37,511 bases of DNA from Pseudoselenomonas ruminantium. Its GTDB lineage: Bacteria; Bacillota; Negativicutes; Selenomonadales; Selenomonadaceae. Every line of letters begins with the position of its first letter. Position 1 is the stretch's first letter. The stretch is from NCBI GenBank assembly GCA_902780915.1, contig CACZHK010000021.1:1-37511 (forward strand), in the 5' to 3' direction. Below the pieces are notes generated by a model. That model saw only the letters and a list, made by a program, of their open reading frames with translations, did not search any database and was not told the origin of the DNA. Below are positions 26,583-36,400 of the stretch, piece by piece. The position numbers were made by a program, and so were the translations under genes.

Positions 26583-26741
26583 ATGTCTACCTTTATCGTA
26601 GGCTTGTGCCTGGCTGTGGCTCTGTTCTTTGCTGTGCGGCATGTTTATCGCAACCTGCGTGACGGCAAGGAGGACTGCTGCGGCAGCACAGGCGGCAGTT
26701 GCAGCTGCTGCGGCGGCTGTCACAGCCTGGAAAAGAAATAA
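26583..26741 (+). CDS. FeoB-associated Cys-rich small membrane protein
   Basis: This 52-residue gene follows feoB by 33 bases. It starts MSTFIVGLCLAVALFFAVRH, a single N-terminal membrane helix, then VYRNLRDGKE and a Cys-rich tail with CCGSTGGSCSCCGGC. This is the layout of the FeoB-associated Cys-rich membrane protein family found downstream of feoB in Firmicutes, whose role is thought to be iron handling but is not settled. The tail has six Cys residues in the last 21. A GGGAG site lies about 9 bases before the ATG. A terminator follows directly. Confidence 0.88.
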   Translation: MSTFIVGLCLAVALFFAVRHVYRNLRDGKEDCCGSTGGSCSCCGGCHSLEKK

Positions 26742-26750
26742 ACGGGTTCA

Positions 26751-26791
26751 GGAGAGATTCTTGCCTCTGCCAGAGGAGAATCTCTCCTTTT
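26751..26791 (+). terminator. Intrinsic terminator of the feo operon
   Basis: An 11-base perfect stem (26751-26761 with 26777-26787) encloses a second small stem (CCTCT 26764-26768, AGAGG 26772-26776) and is followed by TTTTCT. Confidence 0.9.
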
Positions 26792-26803
26792 CTGTCTGTA
26801 ACC

Positions 26804-26832
26804 TTGTAAATAGCTCCTTGTTAAGCTAAAAT
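26804..26832 (+). promoter_or_regulatory. Promoter of ridA
   Basis: TTGTAA (26804-26809) and TAAAAT (26827-26832) are 17 bases apart. Transcription would begin about 35 bases before the ridA ATG. A TTGACA at about 26841 lacks a matching -10 and is closer to the gene. Confidence 0.6.
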
Positions 26833-26872
26833 AGATACTGTTGACATTTGCAAAATACAGGAGGAATCATCT

Positions 26873-27247
26873 ATGGAAATCATTCATACCGACAAGGCAC
26901 CTGCAGCCGTAGGTCCTTACAGCCAGGCCATCAAGGCAGGGAATACGCTCTATCTTTCCGGCCAGATTGCCATCAATCCTGTAGAAGGGAAAATCGTAGC
27001 CAAGACTATCGAGGAGCAGGCCGAGCAGTGCTGCAAGAATGTAGAAGCTGTACTGGCAGCCGCAGGCACTGATATGAGCCATGTGGTGAAGACTACCTGC
27101 TTCCTGGCAGATATTGCCGACTTCAAGGCCTTCAACGAAGTCTACGCCAAGCATTTCCTCAGCAAACCGGCCCGCAGCTGCGTGGCGGTGAAAGACCTGC
27201 CAGCAGGGGCCTTGTGCGAGGTGGAAGCTACGGCCGTCCTTTCCTGA
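26873..27247 (+). CDS. ridA: RidA-family reactive intermediate deaminase
   Basis: RidA hydrolyses reactive enamines/imines such as 2-aminoacrylate made by PLP enzymes. The 124-residue product is full length for the YjgF/YER057c/UK114 family, which forms trimers. It has IIHTDKAPAAVGPYSQAI at the N terminus, LYLSGQI, and the signature PARSCVAVKDLPAGALCEVEA near the C terminus, seen as PARSCVAV (the Arg binds the substrate carboxylate) and GALCEVEA (active-site Glu). AGGAGG lies 9 bases before ATG 26873. It has its own promoter and seems to be a single-gene transcript. Confidence 0.95.
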   Translation: MEIIHTDKAPAAVGPYSQAIKAGNTLYLSGQIAINPVEGKIVAKTIEEQAEQCCKNVEAVLAAAGTDMSHVVKTTCFLADIADFKAFNEVYAKHFLSKPARSCVAVKDLPAGALCEVEATAVLS

Positions 27248-27262
27248 TTTATGAGAAATTTT

Positions 27263-27292
27263 ATGGAAAAATGTGAATAATTGCGTTATAAT
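27263..27292 (+). promoter_or_regulatory. Candidate promoter of the Hsp20 gene
   Basis: TATAAT at 27287-27292 is perfect; the -35 region (around 27263-27268, TATGGA-like) is poor. I see no CIRCE element or CtsR-type repeat nearby. Confidence 0.5.
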
Positions 27293-27349
27293 GTACATAG
27301 CAAGAAAGGTTGTCATGGAAAGTTTCTTTTATAACGTGGAGGGATGAGT

Positions 27350-27796
27350 ATGTTCCGAACGGTACCTTTCAATCTCAAGGGCAATGTGGAGAAGGGGCAG
27401 GAGGCTGTGGAGCGCCTGCTGGAGTTCATGTCTGACCAGCCGGGCAACCCCATGGGGCGTGTCAGCGGTGCCTTTGCTTCTTTCCGGGTGGATGTCATCG
27501 ACACAGAGGCTGCCTATGAGCTCTTTGGCGAGCTGCCGGGCTTCCGCAAGGAGCAGATCACTGTTTCCTATGATGAAGATGGCTATCTGCGCATCAAGGC
27601 AGAGCGCTCGGAGCTGGAGGCAGAAGAGGTGAAGTATATTTGCCGCGAGCGCCGCACAGGGGAGTTTGAGCGCGTATTCAAGATTGATGGCATAGACAAG
27701 GATTCTGTCAGCGTGGCTTTTGACAACGGCATCCTGCACATCGTGCTGCCCAAGGTTTCCAAGGATGCTAACCGCACAGTTTTTGACATCGAGTAA
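27350..27796 (+). CDS. Small heat shock protein, Hsp20/alpha-crystallin family
   Basis: Small heat shock proteins hold unfolding proteins in an ATP-independent way. The 148-residue product has the alpha-crystallin domain from about 45 to 138: FRVDVIDTEAAYELFGELPGF split as an entry strand and the AYELFGELPG loop, then KEQITVSY, LRIKAERS, RRTGEFERVFKI, and VSVAFDNGILHIVLPKV (the GILxIxLPK signature). The start ATG 27350 is 6 bases after GGAGGG; ATG 27344 abuts the site. The C-terminal NRTVFDIE tail is short. A terminator follows. Confidence 0.9.
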   Translation: MFRTVPFNLKGNVEKGQEAVERLLEFMSDQPGNPMGRVSGAFASFRVDVIDTEAAYELFGELPGFRKEQITVSYDEDGYLRIKAERSELEAEEVKYICRERRTGEFERVFKIDGIDKDSVSVAFDNGILHIVLPKVSKDANRTVFDIE

Positions 27797-27810
27797 GAAG
27801 ATATTTGGCG

Positions 27811-27851
27811 TAGTCCCGAGATCTATACAACATCTTGGGACTATTTTTTTT
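27811..27851 (+). terminator. Intrinsic terminator after the Hsp20 gene
   Basis: A 12-base stem (27811-27822 with 27832-27843, one G-T) is followed by eight T residues at 27844-27851. Confidence 0.93.
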
Positions 27852-27931
27852 CAAAAAGAAGGAATTATGGAGGGGAAGGGGGAATTAACACACACAAGCA
27901 GATTAATTTGACTTTGGGAGGTAAGACCGCT

Positions 27932-28717
27932 ATGATGGATGATAAGGACTGGGCTGGTTTTAAGCAGAAGCTCAAGGCAAAAACGGAAATTGACCTCGAC
28001 CTCTATAAAGAACCGCAGATGAAGAGGCGCATCGGCAATTTGGTCACGAGGGCCGGCATGGACTCCTTCTGTGAGTATTTCGACAATGCAGCCAAGAACA
28101 AGGATGACTTTGCAGCTTTCATAGAATATCTGACTATCAACGTGTCAGAGTTCTTCCGCACGCCGGAGAAGTTCGGCAAGCTGGAAACGGATGTCATTCC
28201 TGACCTCTTGAAGCGCTCTCCTAAGCTCAATATCTGGAGCGCAGGCTGTTCTATCGGGGCTGAGCCATATTCTCTGGCCATTATCATGAAAGAAATGACC
28301 CCGAATGTGCGCCATCGCATCCTGGCCAGCGACCTGGATATCGAAATCCTGGCCAAGGCCAAGCGCGGCGTCTACAATGAAGGTGAAATCAAGAGCATGG
28401 ATAAGAGCCGCTTGAACAAGTATTTCTCCAAGGTGGAGGGGGACAAGTATGCTGTCAACAGCGAAATCAAGTCCTGCATCGAGTTCAAGCGCCACAACCT
28501 GCTGAAGGATAAATTCGAGAGCGGTTTTGACCTGATTCTCTGCCGCAATGTGGTCATCTATTTCACTGAGGAAGCCAAGGATCAGCTTTATGCGAACTTC
28601 TTCCAAGCCTTGAAGCCTGGCGGGATTCTCTTCGTAGGGGCGACGGAAGCCATACTGAACTTCCGCAAGCTGGGCTATACCAGCTTCCAGCCTTTCTTCT
28701 ACCAGAGACCCCTCTGA
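27932..28717 (+). CDS. cheR: CheR-type protein glutamate methyltransferase
   Basis: CheR methylates glutamates of chemoreceptors using S-adenosylmethionine. The product is about 261 residues. It has the N-terminal helical domain, then NVSEFFR (70-76), the SAM-binding SAGCSIGAEPYS (103-114), ILASDLD, LCRNVVIYF (203-211) and LFVGATEA, all family landmarks. No tetratricopeptide or pentapeptide-tether domain is attached. GGGAGGT lies about 9 bases before ATG 27932. It has no other chemotaxis gene beside it; the next gene is the PaaK-like protein, which starts soon after its stop. It may serve remote chemoreceptors or a chemosensory pathway. Confidence 0.92.
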   Translation: MMDDKDWAGFKQKLKAKTEIDLDLYKEPQMKRRIGNLVTRAGMDSFCEYFDNAAKNKDDFAAFIEYLTINVSEFFRTPEKFGKLETDVIPDLLKRSPKLNIWSAGCSIGAEPYSLAIIMKEMTPNVRHRILASDLDIEILAKAKRGVYNEGEIKSMDKSRLNKYFSKVEGDKYAVNSEIKSCIEFKRHNLLKDKFESGFDLILCRNVVIYFTEEAKDQLYANFFQALKPGGILFVGATEAILNFRKLGYTSFQPFFYQRPL

Positions 28718-28767
28718 CCGTGTCTCCGGGAAGAGCCGGAATAATTAGCGAAGCGGGTGTTATAGGC

Positions 28768-29745
28768 ATGTATGCTAATCAACATATAGAACAAATGGAT
28801 AGGGAATCCATGCGGGAGTTGCAGCTGGGGCTTTTGCAGAAGCAGCTTCGCTGGGCTGAGGAGAAGAGCTTTTTCTATCAGCAATCCTTTGCCAAAGCTG
28901 GCGTGAAGGCCGAGGAGGTGAAGTCCCTGGAGGACTTGCGCCGTTTTCCCTTCCTGCACACTAGCGACCTGCACCAGATAGATTCCCTTGATATCCTCAC
29001 TTTGCCTATATCCGGCATCATGCGCTTCAACCACATGCAGCAGATGACGGGGGAACTCTTAAAGCTCTACACCAACGGGGATATTGCCCGCAATGTGGAG
29101 ATGATGACCCGCTGTCTGGTGGGCATAGGGATAAACAGCGCTTCGGTGGTGGCCCTGCAGGGTGAACTGGCTGACAGCCGCCTGCTGGATGTGCAGTATG
29201 CCTTGGAGATGATTGGCGCTACGGTGGTGCCTATGGGAGTGGATTATCGTCAGTGGCTCAGGCTCATGGAACTGGTGACCATGGATACTATTGTCACCAC
29301 GCCGCAGCTCATCATGCAGCTGGTTATTCAGTTGCAGGCTCAGGGCAAGAATATCGTTGACTTTCCCCTGACCCAGATTATCTGCATGAACCCTACGGGC
29401 ATACAGAACCCCATGCAGCGCCATATCCAGGATCGTACCAGAGCCAAGGTCTTCAATCTTTACTCTTCGGCGGAGCTGGGCACGGCGGGCATGCTCTTCC
29501 AGTGTGAGGCTCGTAGCGGCCAGCATATTCAGGAAGATTATTTCTATCCGGAGATCATCGCCTTCAACAGCGATATGCCGGTGACAGATCCTCATCAGAT
29601 GGGTGAGCTGGTGGTGACCAGCCTGCAGGCTGAGGCTATGCCGCTGATACGCTACCGCACAGGCCAGGCCGTCAGCATGATAGAGGAGACTTGCTCTTGC
29701 GGGCGTACTCTCAGAAGGGTGACCACGCCTTTCAGCTTCGGCTGA
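28768..29745 (+). CDS. PaaK-like (phenylacetate-CoA ligase family) protein lacking catalytic motifs
   Basis: The product is about 325 residues; PaaK enzymes have about 430. It aligns by eye with the N-terminal domain: KSFFYQQSFAKAGV, a VVPMGVDYRQWLRLMEL region, TIVTTPQLIMQL, FNLYSSAELGTAG, ECEA-like QCEARSGQHIQEDYFYPEII and GELVVTSLQAEAMPLIRYRTG. The Ser/Thr/Gly-rich ATP-binding loop is replaced by HMQQMTGELLKLYTNG, the Asp after RTG is Gln, and it stops right after CSCGRTLRRV, so the C-terminal lid domain with its Lys is missing. It is probably not an active ligase. The start is uncertain: ATG 28768 has only a weak site, and GTG 28720 is in frame. It follows cheR. Confidence 0.7.
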   Translation: MYANQHIEQMDRESMRELQLGLLQKQLRWAEEKSFFYQQSFAKAGVKAEEVKSLEDLRRFPFLHTSDLHQIDSLDILTLPISGIMRFNHMQQMTGELLKLYTNGDIARNVEMMTRCLVGIGINSASVVALQGELADSRLLDVQYALEMIGATVVPMGVDYRQWLRLMELVTMDTIVTTPQLIMQLVIQLQAQGKNIVDFPLTQIICMNPTGIQNPMQRHIQDRTRAKVFNLYSSAELGTAGMLFQCEARSGQHIQEDYFYPEIIAFNSDMPVTDPHQMGELVVTSLQAEAMPLIRYRTGQAVSMIEETCSCGRTLRRVTTPFSFG

Positions 29746-29765
29746 GAATTGAACCAAAAAGAAGG

Positions 29766-29802
29766 AAGGGACATGGCTTCATTCAGGGGCCTGTCCCTTT
29801 TT
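29766..29802 (+). terminator. Intrinsic terminator after cheR and the PaaK-like gene
   Basis: AAGGGACA (29766-29773) pairs with TGTCCCTT (29792-29799), with an inner GGC/GCC pairing, followed by a T run to 29802. It ends 57 bases after the stop codon. Confidence 0.85.
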
Positions 29803-29872
29803 CGTGTAAGGGCGTGTGGACACCGTCAGGTGTACGGTGAGTTTATGATAGTGACACAGGAAGGTACGCGAT

Positions 29873-32800
29873 ATGACTGCTAAACTTGACTTTATAGTGG
29901 GACGTTCGGGCACGGGCAAGTCCCGTCACTGCCTGGATGCTATCTGTGCCGCCATCAGGGAGGCGCCTTTGGGCGATCCTTTGGTGCTGCTGGTGCCGGA
30001 ACATATGACCTACAAGATGGAGCGATTGCTGGCTGAATCCTTGCCCGGGAATGGGCAAGGCTTTATGCGGGCAGTGGTCTTCGGCTTCCGCCGCTTTGCC
30101 CGGCAGGTGCTCTTGGAAACCGGCGGGGCGGGGCTGCCCCGCATCAGCGATGTGGGGCGGCAGCTATTGCTGAGGAAACTCCTGCTGAAGCATCAGCAGG
30201 AGGGGGATTTGACGATTTTTGCCAGAGCGGCTCGCCAGCGGGGCTTCACGGACAGTCTCTCCGGCATGATCAAGGAACTCAAAAGCTACCGCCTGCCTAC
30301 GGATCTATTGCGGGAAACGGCAGAGGGTCTGGGGAAGGGGCGCCTGTCTGGCAAGCTCACGGAGATTGCCAGGCTGGTGGACGATTTTCAGGAAGAAATG
30401 GAGGGGCGGGCCAACGACAGCGAGGATTTGATGGCGCTGTTGGCTGCCAAGATTCCTCAGTCAACCACCTTGAAAGGTGCGGAAATCTGGGTGGATGGAT
30501 TCACCTTCTTCAATCCCCAGGAACTGGAGGTTATGGGGGCACTGCTCGGCAGTGCTGCCGCTGTGCACGTGACCTTGCCTTTAGGTGGGCAGAACCTCTC
30601 GGGAGGGGCAGTGAACCTCAAGGTGCCGGAAAATGAGCTGGAAACGGGAATGTTCCATCGTTCTTATCAGACCTTGGCAGCCTTGAAGAACCTTTGGTGT
30701 GAATTGGGGGGAGGCAGCTTTGGCGTAACCCTGCTGGAGGAAAATCAAAGAGCCAGGAATCACGTCCTTTCCTTCCTGGAACAGCATCTTTTTGCCACGG
30801 GGGAAGGAAAATGCAAGGAGAGCAAGGGCCTGCGGCTGGTGGAGGCCGCCAACCGCCGCCTGGAGGTGGAGGTGCTGGCTGCAGATATCCTGCGTCTGGC
30901 TCGCAAGGGCTGGCGCTATCGGGATATCGGTGTGCTGGTACGGGACGGGGAGGTCTATGACAGTCTCCTGCAACTGGTATTCCAGGAATATGGCATTCCC
31001 TACTTCTACGATGGCAAGCGCCCCAGCATCCATCATCCTTTGGCAGAGTTGCTGCGCTCGGCGCTGGAGACAGTACGCCTGGGCTGGCGGTATGAGTCAG
31101 TTTTTCGCTGCCTGCGTACGGGTTTTTTTCCCTGCGTCCGCGATGATGTGGACAAGCTGGAGAATTATGTGCTGGAATTCGGCATCAGGGGTAAGGGGCG
31201 CTGGACCCAGGAACGGAACTGGGACTGGCATCGCAGCCGCAGCCTGGAGGAGGAAGAACTTGAGGAGAAGGCGCAGGAAAGGCTCCTGCACATAGACGGG
31301 CTGCGCCGCCTGGCAGCCCTTCCCCTGCTTAACCTGGGAAAGGCGTTGAATGGAGCAGCAAATGTGAGGGATATGACGGCTGCACTTTATGATTTCCTGC
31401 TGGAATTGCAGGTGCCCCAGCGCCTGGCAGAATGGGAGGAGGTGGCAGAGGCTGAGGGACGCCTGGCTGATGCGGCGGAGCACAGGCAGATTTGGGAGAG
31501 TTGCATGGAGCTTTTTGACCAGCTGGTGGAAATCAGTGGCGAGGAGGTCATGGACCTCAGGGATTATGAGACAGTGCTCAGCGCCGGCCTTGATGCTCTG
31601 AAAATTTCTCTGATACCGCCGGGGCTGGACTATGTGAATATTGCTTCCTTTGACCAGAATAGCCTGGACAATATCCCCGCCCTCTACATTCTGGGGGCCA
31701 ATGCAGGCATCATGCCCAGGCGCAGCAAGGAGCAGGGGCTGCTGACAGACGCCGACAGGATACATATTGCCGACGCCTTTGAGAAAAGAGCAGAAGCTGG
31801 CAAGGGGCACTTTGATATCTCCCGTGGCAGCCAGGAGAGAAGCTTTGGAGAAAGATTCCTGCTGTATCGGGGATTCTCCGAGGCCAGGGAATACCTCTGG
31901 GTGTCTTACGCTTTGGCAGACAGTGATGGCTCAGGCCTGCAGCCTGCTTCCTTGGTGCAGCGGCTCAGAAAAATTTTCCCGCAGGCGGAGTTTATCTCCA
32001 TTCCGCTGGAGACGGTGGAGCGCAATGATGAGTTTTTGCTCTCTGCTCCGGGGCCGGCTCTCTCGGGTCTGGCTTCCGCCCTTCGCGGGCAAAAGGAACT
32101 GGGCAATATGCAACCCTTCTGGCAGGATGTGTATAACTGGGCAAGAGAACAGCCCGGGCTTGCTGCGGGGCTGAATCTGGCCCTTTCAGGCCTCTTTGCC
32201 AGAGGCAGGGCAGAGTTTCTGCCCCCGGAACTAGCCCGGCTGCTGTTCCTCAGTGGCAGCAGGCTGCGGGGCAGCGTTACCCGGTTTGAGCTTTTCAGCA
32301 AATGTCCTTTTGCCCATTTTGCCACTTATGGCTTGAAACTGCAGGAAAGGCGGGAGTATAAGTTCCGCGCCCTGGATTTGGGGCAGCTGCTGCATGCCGT
32401 ACTCAGCAGCTATGGGCAAAAAGTAGGGGCAGAATACAACCATGAGTGGGGGGCGGTGCCTGAGGCCCGCCGCATCGAAATCTGCCATGAGCTTATCGAG
32501 GAACTGGCTCCCAGGCTGCAGAGCGAGGTGCTGCTGAGCCGCGACAACTACCGCCACCTCAAGCGGAGATTGCAGGCTACGGCAGAAAGAGCAGTGAATC
32601 AGCTCACCGCCTGGGCGGCGCTGTCCAAGTTCCGTCCCGTCTTTTTTGAAGAGCATTTCGGCGGGGCAGGTGACAGGGTGCAGCTGAAGCCTTTGCCTCT
32701 GAAGGATGGATATACACTGTCCTTCAAGGGTCAGATTGACCGTTTGGATGTGAGAACGGATGCTCCCTACTATCTGGTGATAGACTACAAGACGGGGCAG

Positions 32801-33433
32801 GCAGCCATCAATGTCTTTGAGGTCTACTATGGCCTGCGCTTGCAACTGCTGGCCTATCTGCTGGTAGCCAGGGAATTGCTGGCTCAGCAGGGAGAGCAGC
32901 GGCTGCCCGCCGGCATGCTCTATGCTTTTTTGCAGAACCCTCTTATCCGGGGCAGGGATACGGAGAAGGGCAAGCTCTCAGAGGAGGTTTTGCAGAGAAA
33001 GGTGCAGAAGAGGCTGCGTATGCCGGGCTGGGTATTGGCTGACAGGGACATCATCGAGGCCTTGGAGGCGGGAGCCCAGGGAGAATATATCTTTGCAAGT
33101 GTCAAGGAGGGGGAGGAAGAGACCTCCTTCGTGCCCCCTGACAGTGTGAAAACGCCGCAGGAGTTTGAGCTTTTGCTGGCTTACGTGGAATATATTCTCA
33201 AGGAAACAGGCGACAGGATACTGGCCGGGGAAATAGCCGCCCGTCCTTACAGGTTGAAAAATAAGCAGGTGGAGACTGCCTGCACTTACTGCCGTTTCAA
33301 GGATGTGTGCGGCTTCGATGCCAATCTGCCCGGTTGCAGCTACAGGGAACTCAGGCCGCAGGAGGCTGTCGTGCTGGAAGAAGAGATGGCGAAGCTGATG
33401 GGGAGAGAGGACTGGAATGATGCAATATACTGA
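29873..33433 (+). CDS. addB: ATP-dependent helicase/nuclease subunit B
   Basis: AddB, with AddA, forms the Firmicutes counterpart of RecBCD, processing double-strand ends for recombination. The 1186-residue product starts with a Walker A GRSGTGKS (10-17). The C-terminal RecB-type nuclease domain has QIDRLDV and VIDYKTG (Asp971, Lys973). Four cysteines for the 4Fe-4S cluster that pins the nuclease are present: Cys811 in SKCPFAHF, then Cys1137, Cys1140 and Cys1146 (C-x2-C-x5-C), the usual AddB pattern. The helicase region is degenerate, as in other AddB proteins, where it is used for Chi recognition. It overlaps addA by 17 bases. Confidence 0.96.
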   Translation: MTAKLDFIVGRSGTGKSRHCLDAICAAIREAPLGDPLVLLVPEHMTYKMERLLAESLPGNGQGFMRAVVFGFRRFARQVLLETGGAGLPRISDVGRQLLLRKLLLKHQQEGDLTIFARAARQRGFTDSLSGMIKELKSYRLPTDLLRETAEGLGKGRLSGKLTEIARLVDDFQEEMEGRANDSEDLMALLAAKIPQSTTLKGAEIWVDGFTFFNPQELEVMGALLGSAAAVHVTLPLGGQNLSGGAVNLKVPENELETGMFHRSYQTLAALKNLWCELGGGSFGVTLLEENQRARNHVLSFLEQHLFATGEGKCKESKGLRLVEAANRRLEVEVLAADILRLARKGWRYRDIGVLVRDGEVYDSLLQLVFQEYGIPYFYDGKRPSIHHPLAELLRSALETVRLGWRYESVFRCLRTGFFPCVRDDVDKLENYVLEFGIRGKGRWTQERNWDWHRSRSLEEEELEEKAQERLLHIDGLRRLAALPLLNLGKALNGAANVRDMTAALYDFLLELQVPQRLAEWEEVAEAEGRLADAAEHRQIWESCMELFDQLVEISGEEVMDLRDYETVLSAGLDALKISLIPPGLDYVNIASFDQNSLDNIPALYILGANAGIMPRRSKEQGLLTDADRIHIADAFEKRAEAGKGHFDISRGSQERSFGERFLLYRGFSEAREYLWVSYALADSDGSGLQPASLVQRLRKIFPQAEFISIPLETVERNDEFLLSAPGPALSGLASALRGQKELGNMQPFWQDVYNWAREQPGLAAGLNLALSGLFARGRAEFLPPELARLLFLSGSRLRGSVTRFELFSKCPFAHFATYGLKLQERREYKFRALDLGQLLHAVLSSYGQKVGAEYNHEWGAVPEARRIEICHELIEELAPRLQSEVLLSRDNYRHLKRRLQATAERAVNQLTAWAALSKFRPVFFEEHFGGAGDRVQLKPLPLKDGYTLSFKGQIDRLDVRTDAPYYLVIDYKTGQAAINVFEVYYGLRLQLLAYLLVARELLAQQGEQRLPAGMLYAFLQNPLIRGRDTEKGKLSEEVLQRKVQKRLRMPGWVLADRDIIEALEAGAQGEYIFASVKEGEEETSFVPPDSVKTPQEFELLLAYVEYILKETGDRILAGEIAARPYRLKNKQVETACTYCRFKDVCGFDANLPGCSYRELRPQEAVVLEEEMAKLMGREDWNDAIY

Positions 33434-36400
33434 CGATCAGAAGAAGGCCATCCAGGAGCGGGGGCGCAATATCCTGGTGGCTGCTGCTGCAGGTTCCGGC
33501 AAGACCCGGGTATTGGTGGACAGGATCATTGGCCGCCTTTTGAAGCATGAGTGCAGCATTGATGAGCTTTTGGTGGTGACCTTTACCAATGCCGCCGCGG
33601 CGGAAATGCGGGAGCGCATCGGTGCCGCGCTGGAAGCTGAGTTGTCAGAAGCGGAAACGCCTCAGGAAATAAGCTGGCTGGACAGGCAGAGCGTCCTGCT
33701 GACGGGGGCTTCCATCAGCACCTTCCATGTTTTCTGCCAGCGCGTTATTCGCCAGAATATCGAGGCCATAGATGTAGATCCCCAGTTTCGTTTGGCCGGA
33801 GAGCAGGAAGTGGTGCTCATGAAGCAGGATGTGCTGGAGGAACTGCTGGAGGAGCATTATCATGAGCCGGAGCGAGAGAGCTTTGATTCGGAGGAAGCAT
33901 ATCTGGCTGAGAGAGAAAAGTGGCAGGAGTTCCTGGCTTTTGTGGATGACTATGGCAATGACCATGGCGATGATGAGGTATACAAGGCTGTACTTAGTCT
34001 CTACGAGTTCAGCCAGAGCCAGCCTCTGCCGGAGGCCTGGCTCAGGAAGCAGTCAGAAAGGTATCAGGTCGTTTCGGGAGTAAGCATCTGGGAGACTTCC
34101 TGGGGGAAGGAACTTTGGGCCAGGATAGAGGAAGGCAGGCGAGCAGTTGAGGCCCAGGGGGATGATTTTGCTCACTGGCTGAAGGAGGGAGCCCTGCAGG
34201 AAGTTGGCGCTATGGAGAGGGAGGCAGTGGCTGCGGCCCTTGCCCCATATGGGGAGGTGCTGCAGAAAACCCTCACTGCCATAGATGATATTTTTCAAGT
34301 GGGGCAGGACTGGCAGGGGCTGTCTGAGGCCTTTTCCGCCTTCAAGCCGGGGAAACTTAGCTCAGCTAAGGTGCTAAGGCCCTTAAAAGAAGATTATCCT
34401 GCGCTCAGGGCGGCCTTTGAGGTCAAGCACGATTCTTTGAAGGCTGCTGTCAAGGCATTGGGCAAAGATTACTTCCGCTATACAGAGGAAGAGACGCTGG
34501 CCATGCTCAAGGAATGCGCTCCCACCATCAGGCGCTTCACTTCCCTGACCTTGGATTTCATGGCGGCGCTGCGCCAGGCAAAGCAGGAGCGCAATGTGCT
34601 GGATTTCAACGATTTGGAGCATTATGCCCTGCAGATTCTCTGCGCTGATGAGGAGGGGCTTTTGGCAGAGGTGCCCCGCTATGTGCCCAGCGAAGCGGCT
34701 CTGGAATGCCGGAAGAAATTCGTGGAGGTCATGGTGGATGAGTATCAGGACACCAACAGCGTGCAGGAGGCCATCCTCTCGCTGGTGGCCCGTCCCCGCA
34801 GTCGCTTCACAGTGGGGGATGTGAAGCAGAGCATATATCGCTTCCGCCTGGCCAACCCTTATCTCTTTCAGCGGCAGTACGAGTCCTTCCCCTTGAAGCC
34901 GACGGAAAAAGATGAAAACGAGCTTATCACTATGCGGCAGAATTTCCGCAGCCGCAAGGAGGTACTAGCGCCCATCAACTATCTCTTTGATCAGATCATG
35001 CACCGTGAGTCTATGGAAATCGAGTACGATGAGCAGTCCAAGCTCTATCCGGGGGCGGATTTCCCCGAGGCAGAGGGCACCATCAAGGGCGGCCTGGATA
35101 TTGACCTCATCCTCCTGAACGATAGCAAGGAGGAGGATAGCAGTGACGAGGAAGACGAGGCAGAGGAACTGACGGGCTTTGCCCTCGAGGCACAGCAGAT
35201 TGCCTGCCGTATCGAAGAACTCATAGCCAAAGGCTGCAAGGTCTATGAGGGGGGCAAATATCGCCCCATCATGTACCGGGACATGGCGGTGCTCCTGCGA
35301 GCGATGAAGGGCAAGGCAGAAGTGCTTTTGGAAACTTTCAGGAAGCACAGCATTCCCGCCTACGCAGATGTCAGCGGGGGCTACTTCAAGGCTCCTGAAG
35401 TCAGTCTCATGCTCGACCTTCTGAGCATCGTGGACAACGCTCGCCAGGACATCCCTCTGGCCGCAGTGCTGGCATCCCCGTTGGGTGGCTTCACTATGGA
35501 GGAACTGGCCAAGCTGAGAGTATCGTCTGAGGAAGATGACCTCTACGGTGCCTTGCTCACAGCCCAGGAGATGGAAAGCGGGTTGGAGCCGGAACTGGCT
35601 GCCAAGGCGGCAGCTTTTCAGGTACGTCTGGCTTCGTGGCGCAGCTTCGTGGTGAGTCACAGTGTGCCGGAAATGATTTGGAAGCTTTATCGGGAGACAG
35701 GCTATTATGACTATGTAGGAGGTCTCAAGGGAGGCCTGCTCAAGCAGGCCAATCTGCGCATGCTGGCCGACAGGGCAGCAGACTATGAAAAGACCAACTA
35801 TCGGGGTCTGTTCCGTTTCCTGCGTTTTATCGAGGAATTGAAAAAGCGGGAGACTGACTTGGCTGTGGCCCGCACTTTGGGGGACAGCGAGAATGTGGTG
35901 CGCATCATGAGCATACACAAGAGCAAGGGCCTGGAGTTTCCCGTGGTTTTCGTGTCCGATTTGGGCAAGCAGTTCAACCTGAACGATGCCAAGGGCACTT
36001 TTCTCTACCATCAGGAAGTGGGCATCGGTCCCCAGCTCGTTGAGCGGAGCAAGGCCGGACGGCAACAGTACCAGACTTTGCCCTGGAAGCTGATCCAGCG
36101 GCGTATCACTGCGGAGTCCAAGGCTGAGGAAATGAGAGTGCTCTATGTGGCTATGACCCGGGCTAAGGAAAAGCTGATCCTCACGGGAACCCTCAGGGCA
36201 AATAAAGAGCAAATTGGCCGGGTTGTGGCAGGTTTTTGCCGCGGCGTGGGCAGGGAGGAAGCAGCCCTGCCTGAGACTGTCTTGAAATCTGCCAAGGGTG
36301 TTTTGGAGTGGATTCTGCTCTCTGCAGCTCGCCATCAGGGGGGCAGGAAACTGAGGGAACTGGCAGGGCTGCCTGCGACGCTCCTGGACTGGAGCCTCGA

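Noticed and set aside
24663..26723. 686-codon open frame on the - strand
   Set aside because: It is antisense to feoB and the small Cys-rich gene; its low-complexity, His-rich translation is typical of a shadow frame.
26841..26846. TTGACA just before ridA as a -35 element
   Set aside because: No -10 hexamer lies 16-18 bases downstream, where the ribosome site already is; the TTGTAA/TAAAAT pair upstream fits better.
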